Of a DNA stretch of 64,000 nt, positions 37,301 to 47,906 are shown one piece after another (the first letter of the stretch is position 1; the number at the start of each line of letters is the position of its first letter). Source of the DNA: Pteria penguin (taxonomy: Eukaryota; Mollusca; Bivalvia; Pterioida; Pteriidae); assembly GCA_035048485.1 (NCBI GenBank), contig CM068586.1, positions 33,668,563-33,732,562 of the forward strand, read 5' to 3'. The translations under genes and the position numbers were made by a program. Below the pieces are notes generated by a model. That model worked only from the letters and a program-made list of their open reading frames with translations, was not told where the DNA came from and did not search any database.

Positions 37301-40300
37301 AGCATTTTACCTATTCAAAGTAACATTATTTTGAACACAACCTTTCATTTCATCAAAGACAGAAACCAGCTTAGGTAAGGTCAATCCAGGTAACCCTGCT
37401 TCGGTTTACACCTCTTAATACCAGGTATTACAATAAACTGATTATGTAACCATAGACTAGAAGCAGTCAAGAAATCGTCCAACCTTAATTAGTGTTTATT
37501 TAACAATTAAGATCGGTAAATAGCAAAATAAAAAAACAATTGCCGTAATTTGCACAACCGGTGTGGTCCGACGATGTCGGACGTTTTTACATCAGGACAG
37601 TGATCTCCAATTTGATCAGTTCAATTCAAGAGGTAAGAAAGAGGTAAGATTCTTTTGACTTTTTTAATTAATTTATTTTATAATTATTATTTTTGGCAGT
37701 TAGATTATGGCAATATGCCATACATTTCAAACGATTCTCTCAAAGAGGATTTCCCATGTAACCCGCCCCCCCCCCCTTTTTTTTATTTACTATGGTTTAA
37801 GATAAATAAATAGCATGCCAGATGTGCCAAATCCTATAATAATTTTACTATAAGCAATAGAGAATCGGGCTATTTAACCACTGAAAATGCACCTAAAAAG
37901 GTGTTAAATAATAAATTACTGCTTCGTTTTTTCCAAGTGAGACCAAATGCTTATGTTCCCTCATTAATTACTGAAACTATTTCAAATGGTGAAAACTAAA
38001 ATTTCTCTTCAGAAAAATATAAAAAAAAGTTGGGAAATAAAAGGATATCACTTTTCTTATCAAAAACCGGAAATAGCAACTCGTATAAAATTAAAGATTA
38101 TAAACATTCATTTATATACCGCATATCATACTTATAATGACAAAAAAAACAAATATCAATAACCTACATACCATATAAGCATGAGACTGTACTAAGTTAT
38201 GGAAGTATTCGGTGTTGTTTTAAGACCTATTTGTAGAAGGAAAATGTCAGCGACTCCGTCCAGAAAAATAAAATGTCGCCGATATACCCGTTTTTGTAAG
38301 TGTGTAGTGCAATATTTACAACAAGCTGATCAATAAAAAATACACAAAACGTTTTATTATATATCTATAACCCTGCAAACAAAATATTGTTGAGTGAATT
38401 ATGATAAGTCAGTAGAAAATGTTGTGACAATGACGCTGTCGAGTATCTGTTTGTACACCCCACGCCGTGGAAATGGCGTCTTATTATGGGAGGTCATCTG
38501 CTATTAAAATTACAGTGGACCAAGTATTTCAAGTGTCAGATCATATTTTCTTAACTTAATTGTTTTATCTGAGACTTCTTTAGTCGATTCTTTAAAAGAT
38601 TGCTATATTATGGCTATATTTTCTCCAAGCGGAGATTCATGTAGAACAATATGGCGGACGGCCGTTGTTTACATCCGGGCTACTCAGACAGACAGCACAT
38701 TCCAGTATTTTGCTAAGAGCAGAGAGGGAGTTTCCAGTCTCTGAAAGTATCCATGTCTCTGTTCGTAATATACCAACTGAATTTTCAATATACAGAGATT
38801 AATTATAGATTTTTAAATATGAGCCTTTTGATTATACTGCTTTAGTGGTGAGTCGGAAGATGGACATGTAAACGGTCAACCACACCAATTTATTGACTAC
38901 TGTCAAATAGATTGACGGTCCTAAATTGGTATCGCAATTGCACTTTAATCGAAAGTTTCTGTGATGTTTATATGTTGTTTTTTTTTATTATTATTATTAC
39001 AAATTTAACAGTACACCTCAATCAGGTTCATATTCGGTATTTTCGTTACACAGAGTTACTACCCATTAGGGTAGGTGTCGGACGTAAAACAATTATGACA
39101 GTCATAGAATTATATAGAAACATACAAATAAAACATCGTGAAATGATAGTCAATAAATGACGTTTCAATAGTAAATTGATGACGTTATAATTGTTATACG
39201 TCAAATACCGTCACAAATGGGAAATGATTCCCAATGAACAGACCCAATACAGGACATTAATTAATTTCAATGTCTACTGAAATCATTAAATTGTTCCTGC
39301 ACTCGCTAAATAAATTCTATATAGTATGTGGATAGATAGTCCCCATTTTTCTTTCTTTCCTTTGATATAATGCTGAACAATACGTAAGCTCATTCTCATT
39401 AATTAAAACGTATCATTTAGTCATCATGCTTCCCTCAATTCATTGACTTTGAAAATCACATACGTATACTTACAACACGATAACTGCCAAGAACCTCTTT
39501 TACTTCTTCATAAGAGCATGTACCCGGTTCGGTACATTCTTCATACAAACTACGTTTTGTCCGATGTGATTGAAGATATCCATATGCTGCTTTCTTGCTT
39601 TGAAATGGTGCTGATTCCTGACCATCTGTTATTAAGATGAAACGAAATATTTCGTTAAGAGTAGAAGTCCACGCCAGAAAGAAAATATAGCCTTCGACGT
39701 CGTAGGTGCTTGGAAGAACTTTCAATTTAACTTTCAAATATATTAATAACTTATTGTGTGTAAATTATATACATTTTGATACATATGTACGCGCAATATA
39801 TCCTAACAACCTCGAAATTAAAGATAGAAAAGATTCAAACTCCTACCATTTGCACCTAGAATTTCAATTGAATATTGATAAAGATAATAAACTTACGACT
39901 TCGTTGTGTGATAATCATGACGACTTCAATTTTTCAATCGTTACACTTTTCATGTACGTTTAGTAATATTCTTTATATGTCTCAACATATGCTAGAGCTT
40001 CATCAGACTTTTGTTCTTTCATTCACTGAGCCAGGCTACTGGATGTTAAGTAAATATCAGAAGGATACGAAAAACCGCATTTGAAATTTTCATTCCGCAC
40101 ATTTTACGGTCGCTATAAAGACCTTATTTGCACTTATCAGAAATCATTGTGTGATTTGTTGACTTTCTTATTTGATTGTAGTCCTTCCTTAATCGTTTAA
40201 ACTGTAATAACACAATATTACACATCTTAATTATCACCTTTTGCCAATTGTGATTACGGTATTACCGTTACCCCCTCATATGACTAAGAATTAAATAATC

Positions 40301-43300
40301 TTAAAATTATCTTATGGCGTACCGTGAGTGTGGCGGATTTGTAGGGGATGCTAACTCCACCATGGCAATTCAATTTGATTAAAACTGTATTTTTATTCCG
40401 CTTCTCTGTTTGTCTCATTGCGAATAAAGATCTGGCCAAACCCGTAAAGGGTCATGTTGTGGTGATATTTTTGATGACGTTAATCAGGCACGGATCCAGG
40501 ATTTTTCTTAAGGGGATCCTATCCACCGATGACGGAGATTGACCAAAATAAAGGGAGGGGCGATGTCATTTCATTAAAGTACCATTATAAAATAGTTACC
40601 TTGATTGCAACAATTGTTTCCCGGTGGAATGATTTGTACATTTCACTGGTTTCAAGGACCACCTCTCTAACGCGACCAGAGACCACTTATTTTAACTCCC
40701 GATCGCCGATTTCAACCTGTGCTGCGACCGCTTTTTTATCCTTAATTGGTCATGATAAATCAATGAAGCATGATAGACCGTGCTTCTATCTAACTGATCG
40801 ACCGTGAAACGGCGATTTACCTGGGTCTGTGTTTAAAGTGTCTTAAAAATTATCTAACAACTTCTCAGTATAATTGATTTGTTTTAAACGCATGTATACA
40901 ATGTGAAACTTCTTTGTTTCATTTATGAATATGGCTTCAAACTTTCAATAGCGAAAACTGTTGACTCTTGAAAATAAAATTTTCTCAAAGTGATAAATTT
41001 GAGTGAAAAATGTTTATCGCAACAAAATATAGCCGCACAGTTTGATGTCGGGGAAAACACAAATTCTGAATGTTTTAAAACAGAAAAATGAATTTGAAGG
41101 AAACGCGGATCCGCAGCGAAAGAGGACTCGACACAATACTGGGAATGAAGAGATAAATAAACACACATGGACGTGATTTCAGGACACCACTGCGTTACTT
41201 TTGTCTCATATTATGGTAGGAAAAGACGAAATATGTAATATGTATGCTGTTATGCCAAAGCAGACATCAATTAAAGACTTTTTCCAAGTTCAATAAATGT
41301 GAATTTATGTATATAAAATATTGAACAAAATTACGCAAATATGTACATGTTACATATGCATAAGTGTATAATAAAAATATGTTCTTTCCCATTTGTTTTT
41401 AATCATGTACAAAGTCTTTACTATAAGTCTTCATTTGAGAACCTGGTTTTAAGGACCACCTGTCTTATGCGACCACTTTGGCGATTTCCCTTCTGTGGTC
41501 CTTGAATTCAGGTTTGACTGTACTTCATATTTTTTAAATTTTCATTTTACTTAGGGGGGTTCCTACCGATAAGAATTTAAGTGTAAGAAAAACGTTGAGG
41601 AAAGATTTTGTGGATGTTAGCCTTCGCAATCTGAGAATCGACGTTACCAGTTCTAGCCACACATAGAACTTTCTTTAAAAATTCTTGTTAATTTTCAAAA
41701 TTTTGTTTTTAGTGATTCATGTTTTGTCATGGGAGTTTGCTATTCAAATTACTTGGCCTGACGTATATGCTAGACTAGTCATTCAACAAGATGAACGACT
41801 TGAACAATCTTCTTTAGTTGCGTACGGCGAATTGTTGGCAAATGTCTTTGACATCGATAGACAAAGAATGATGCAAATGCATCAAAGCCAATGCGGATAA
41901 TCGTTCTTCATTCATCGTACTCCGTATGTAACTTTTAATCCTTCTCAAGCCTGAGAAAGAGCGCTCTGCTTCACTTGAAGATATTGGTAACGTGCATCCT
42001 ATGTGGAGAATAGTTTCAATGTCTGGAAATGCATCTTCATCTGTAAGTTTGTATATTTCCAGCAAACTGTCAGACATACAATCCCTGTCTTTCAATTTAA
42101 TACATGTTCCTTTCCATTGACATAGTTCAGACTGGAGCTCACTGTCAGAAACACTTTTCAAGTTTGCATCCCAAAACAAGCTCAGTTGCCAGTTGCGCAA
42201 TGTCTGAGACACTGAGTCACTCGTGTTGAAAGGAATCAAAGAGCAAAGGAAATACCCGGGTCGATCGCTCTTCTGAAACCATGAAGACAATTCTTGAAGC
42301 AAGTAATCCAAAATGGGATAGCAATGTTTTTCTTATAGTAGTCATCAGGAACTGTGCTACCGCCAACATTAGCTCTTTGTGTTTGCCTGTTGCATATTCT
42401 TGGTATTTTACCTCTATATCTAATTCTTCAGCAATCTGTTTACTGTCTTGGTACCAAACCTCAAATTCAGAATCGATGTCTGCGCGCATATTTTTTACCA
42501 TTTGATTATGTTCATCGACTAAACTGTATGCCAGGTACACGTCTAGATCACGAGCAATAGGTTTCACAATTTCAAGGTCAGCTTTGATGCAAACAAATGT
42601 TATCAAAAACTAGAAGGAAGTTATTGTGGACAGCAATCCTTGGGCATTAGTTTTGGTTTGGCCGTCCCAAGATCAATCATCTTGGATATTTTCGTCCAAA
42701 CTTGGGGTTAAGATGTATTGTAGACATTTGACAATGCTAACATACATACTATAGAAAGAATTAAAACAAGTGTGTCTTTCGCCTTGTTTTGCATAGACCC
42801 AACAGCTTCTTTCTTGAGGTTTCTGCTCCAAGTTGGTCTAACACATGCTCAAAGTACTGCTGTCTCTTTGCTGATGATTCACAAAAGATGTATGTTGAGT
42901 TTATCCCATCAATCGTATTTCGTACGAGAGTTAGTTTGCATGCATATGCAATACTGAGATTAAACACGTGGCTTCTGCAGTGTGTATACACTTCTAGGTT
43001 GTTTAGGTTTTTAATTCTACTTTGACATCCTTTATCAGAGGACATTGCTGCAGCACCACCATAAGCCTGGCCCTTCATTTTATCAACTGGAATATTAATT
43101 GCTGCTAGAATGTCAATAATTTTTGCAGATATTGCCTCTCCGGTAGTACGTTCTAAGTGAACAAACTCAATAAACTTTTCATGAATGTTTTCTTTGGTGT
43201 CATCAAGAAATCTTAGACATAAAGTGAGATCTTCTTGGTTTGCAAACATGTCTCTTCCCTCATCAGCTATAATGGAATAAAACCCTCTACTCTGAATGCT

Positions 43301-46300
43301 GCTTACAATTTTTTTTTCGAATGTTCTGACCACTTATGTTTAAAATTTCATTCTGGGTATTTTTGCTTGTATAAGTGGCATTCTTTTTCGAGCTTTGAAA
43401 GTCTTTTGTCAACTGATCGATAGATCAATAGATTCAAGATCGCCAAAAAGTTGCCTTTGATGGAAGCAGAGCTTGTGGAATCGTCTCTATGATCACGCAA
43501 TTTTGTGGTATTCAGATTGTTCTTGTTTCGCCAAAGATCCGTCTTTGCCTACTGCTTTTTTTAAATTTGTAAATGGCTTTGAGACAAAACTGTCATAAGA
43601 TCTGAGGCCAGACTGTGGAACACAAAATTTACATAAACCTCCCTGCAGTTCACTACTATATGTCAACCACTTGTGCTTTGTCATCCACGATGGCTGAAAA
43701 TACAGTTTCTTTTCTTTCTTGCCCTTAATACCAATTGCAACTTGAATGACAGATTTCTAAAGCTTTGCGGAATTGGACAATACTTAGCAAATCTAACTTT
43801 TTTCAGTCGATGACATTGCAGATAGGGAGATTTGCCAGCAACAATTAAACCAAGGTCAAACTTAGCGTGTATATGCGCTGCCGCACCAGGGTCATCGGGC
43901 ATATTCATGTCTTTTTCTGGGACATCGGGGCATTCAAGTTCATTTTCTTGCTCATTTACAGGCAGACATTCTACTGAAGAAAAGGAAGGATCATCAGATA
44001 CCTTCTGTCGTTTCTTGTCGGATTCCACACTCAATGGATGATCATTATTAGAATCACAAGTCTTATGACAAGAAACAAAATGGTTTGGATACCACACATC
44101 GATATATTAGAGCTGATGACAGTTCAGTCTTTTTCCAACTCAGTTGTCCGACTTCAGCACGCGCTGGTAGATGTAACATATATTATATAACGAGCCCGAA
44201 TCGATTGAGGCAATGCCTTTACCCAATTATTAAGGAATTTAAAAGTTACATCATTTTCAAATATTGAACTAAGATGCCTTGTATTCTATACAGTATCATC
44301 CCGATTCTTTAAGAAGACAATATCGATAGTCCTGATTAGATCTAATATTTGAATAAACTGTAAGGGCAAATGAGAAAGCAGTTTCAGAACATAAAAGTTA
44401 ACCATTGTACAATACGGTGATTTTGATACCTGGTAAGGTAAAATATCTTTCCTGAAAGGTAATTAATGTCAAATATGATATTCTCGGGGCTAGAAAAAGA
44501 AAGGGGAGAAACGTTTTATGCTTTAATTGTCACATTTTTCTATATCATTAGCTATACAAATTTACATCAAAGTGCAAGAGTTTTTTTACCTTTAATTTTC
44601 TAGCCCTCGGAATCTTATATCTGCCTCCGGGGCAATATTACCTTTCAGAAAATGTATAGTTTATAGTAACTTACCAGGAAAAATTTTCGACTATAATGCA
44701 CGTATCAGATACATAAAACGCTATGTAAAACATCTTAATTGTAAATCGAATATTTCAAATTTATACTGGCGAGCGAAGCTCGCCAGAAATATTTGCATCA
44801 TTAAATACGTGTTTTGTTTTATTATTATTTTTTGTTGGAGAAGTAGAACCATCCAGAACCCCCCCCCCCCTCACTTGGCAAAACTCCGGTCCCTCCCCCC
44901 CCTTCTGTATCCGCGCATGGCCGTTTCTTTCATTGAATCCGTTATTTCCCATAGCCAATCGATGACTCGGTCAAGCACATGCAAGTAACACAATACGTAA
45001 CGTAAAGATGTGGTTTTAATCACTTGATGGCAATTAATCCCATCTCTAACAAATATGGAACTCGCAGGTACACGTAACTCGTATTAGGCCACAACGATAC
45101 ATATTTTGTAGAAGAACAGTCTGATTCCAGCAGCAGATATACAAAAACAGAGATCATCCAAATTTCTTATGGATATTTTTGTGATTTTTAGTGGGAACGT
45201 TTTCAAGCAGATTGTTGGCATGTCAATGGGCACAAATTGCGCGCCTCTTCTGGCGGACAATTATTGTACTCAAACTAATGTAAAATGCGAAAATAACTGA
45301 TGTCACATGGCTATTGCACTAACAACAATGTACCGCAGTGGACATTTACGAGCCTCTAGAATAAAGCGGTGAGACCAGGTGCCCATGAGCGTTTCCTGCT
45401 TGGCTATCCACACTCGCCGTGAATATCCTTACATACAGACGAAATAGATATGATTCAGCACTGCACATATACATGAATGTGAACAAACACTGTGTAGAAA
45501 GTGTCACAGCCGCATAACACCAGGAAAAAGGATATAATAACACTTAATTCAAACCATTTTTACGAGCTCTACACTGCAAAGGGAAGTATAATTCATACAG
45601 CTTCTGCTCTCCAACGGCAACACTCAGTCAGCATCTCGAATCAATCTTACATTATAGATACATCGAAGACGTTTTGTGATCAACAACCCTGTATTTAAAA
45701 ATCACCTCAACATCATATCTTCCGTTGAACTCGAGATAAAAGACAGAGCTGAGAGCATCTTCTGTTCATACCTAGATATACTCCTGGCAATTAGTGATGG
45801 TTCGTCAGTCACCTCTCTTTATGCCAAATGGGACGATTTCAATTTCATTATTACCATCTTCCCTTTCCTAAGTAGCAACATACCGTCCTCTTCCGCATAT
45901 GGGATCTTCATTTCACAACTTTTACGCTTTTCCAAGGCATATTCTAAATACGAAGATTTCAGCCTGAGAGGGAAGCTTCTTGCCAAGATATATTAAGGAA
46001 CGTTTGAAATTATCACTGAGGAAGTTCTATGGTCGAAAATGGAATCTGGTACAATTTCACATTCCCTTTTAAGAATGTTACCCGACATTTTGGGATCTGA
46101 TCATACAAACTAACCATCTGAACGTTTTGGCTATTATTTTTTTGACATTGTATGTATACATACAGACATTTGTTCACGTGCATTTCTGACACCGGAATTT
46201 CAATTCAACAGCAATTCATACTGTGAATGGGATAATTTGATTTAAGTAGTGCCTTTTATGTGCTTACATATATATATATATCTGAGTGTTGCCGTTGGAG

Positions 46301-46345
46301 AGCAGAAGCTGAATGAATTATACTTCCCTTTGCAGTGTAGAGCTC

Positions 46346-46420
<75 letters not shown>

Positions 46421-46664
46421 AACGATAATATGAAAGAACAGATGACAAACAATAACATATAAGTAAACAGCAAAGAAGAAACTAAGGGTTAACCATATCT
46501 CGAAGTTCTTGAAATTAAAGGACAATTTGTTTACAAGGTCATTTTCAGACAAATGCAAAGCTCAATTAAACTGAGGTGAGACCAGGTGCTGGGGAGGAGT
46601 AAGCATTCCCAACTTGAATGCAACACCCGTCGCAATTATACTTCCCTTTGCAGTGTAGAGCTCG

Positions 46665-46719
<55 letters not shown>

Positions 46720-47875
46720 GTATATGTATATGTATATATATATATGTATATATATGTATATATATATATATATGTATATGTATATGTATATATATGTATA
46801 TATATGTATATATATATATATATGTATATGTATATGTATATATATGTATATGTATATACCCTTAGTTTCTTCTTTGTTGTTTACTTATTTGTTATTGTTT
46901 GTCATCTGTTCTTTCATATTATCGTTGACAGTTGCATATTGTTACGTATATTAAGTATTTTCCCCTACATGTACATTTAATTTATTCTGAGAAACTCTTT
47001 CACTTAACCATCTGAACATTTTTGAACAGTTTTGAAAAGTATTTTAGTTTTCCACCATTTCTTTCCACGGCCTGTAAAATTTCTTCTCGCTTGTTTCTTC
47101 ATTTTGAACGTTAACATATTTGCAAACAAAAACTTAAAAGAAAAATAGTTTGCAAATTTTCATGAAAATCTGAGACCATGTGTGCCAGGCTTCTATGTTA
47201 ATTTTTTGGTCCTTACAGAGAACTCCTATTTAAAAATACCGTCTCAGGCAATCGTTCCTCTATAAAATAAACTCAATAATTATCAGCCAGCTTTTACTTG
47301 TAGAGATCAGTTGTGGTTATTATTATTTGATGAGTAATAGCGACTACAAAATAAGGCGAGTGTGAATAAAAAATACTCGGTTTGAATGTCAGATATAGAA
47401 GTTCTTATCAGATGCCAATTCCTATTAACCATGTTACATGTTATCTAACAATTTCAGTAGGAATTTTATCTTCATTTCAAACATTTGAAGAGATTTACAC
47501 GACATTCGGCGTTTTCAGTTATGTGGAGTGAATAAATGATAAATAAAACCAACTCAAATGTTCAAACATCATCTGACTGATAAACATACAAATTCTGCAA
47601 AAAGAGAAAAACAAAAAGGAGCAAAAGCGATCTCGTAAAGCGGGTGAAATCAGGTGCCCGTATTTCATTACTTATTATCAATTTTTATTGTACACCTCCA
47701 TGGTAACTTCTGCCCTACAGCTCTAAGTCAGATCTATGTCTTTCCCTTTCCCTATCAAAAACCTCAAGTTCTGAAGGTTTGACAAATAAGAACCTCATTA
47801 AGCCATTGAACATTGCAAAAACTCATTTTGAGACTCAGTCCCGAGTGCATACTTTGCGCTCGCGTGTGTGTGTGT

Positions 47876-47906
<31 letters not shown>

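Larger units (their letters stand above)
40485..44919 (-). mobile_element. Candidate hAT transposon carrying the dead transposase
   Basis: The left end CAGGCACGGATCCAGGA and the right end in reverse, CATGCGCGGATACAGAA, agree at 13 of 17 positions and flank the transposase remains. No convincing 8-bp duplication is seen, so the ends are provisional. The surrounding duplicated block breaks at about 40366 and resumes near 45020, which independently shows that DNA was inserted here. Confidence 0.5.

Noticed and set aside
42281..43423. Several plus-strand open frames over 42281-43423
   Set aside because: They are antisense shadows of the hAT transposase remains on the minus strand.
46256..46980. 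Tyr-Ile repeat membrane-like proteins
   Set aside because: Translations of (TA)n and (TATG)n tracts.
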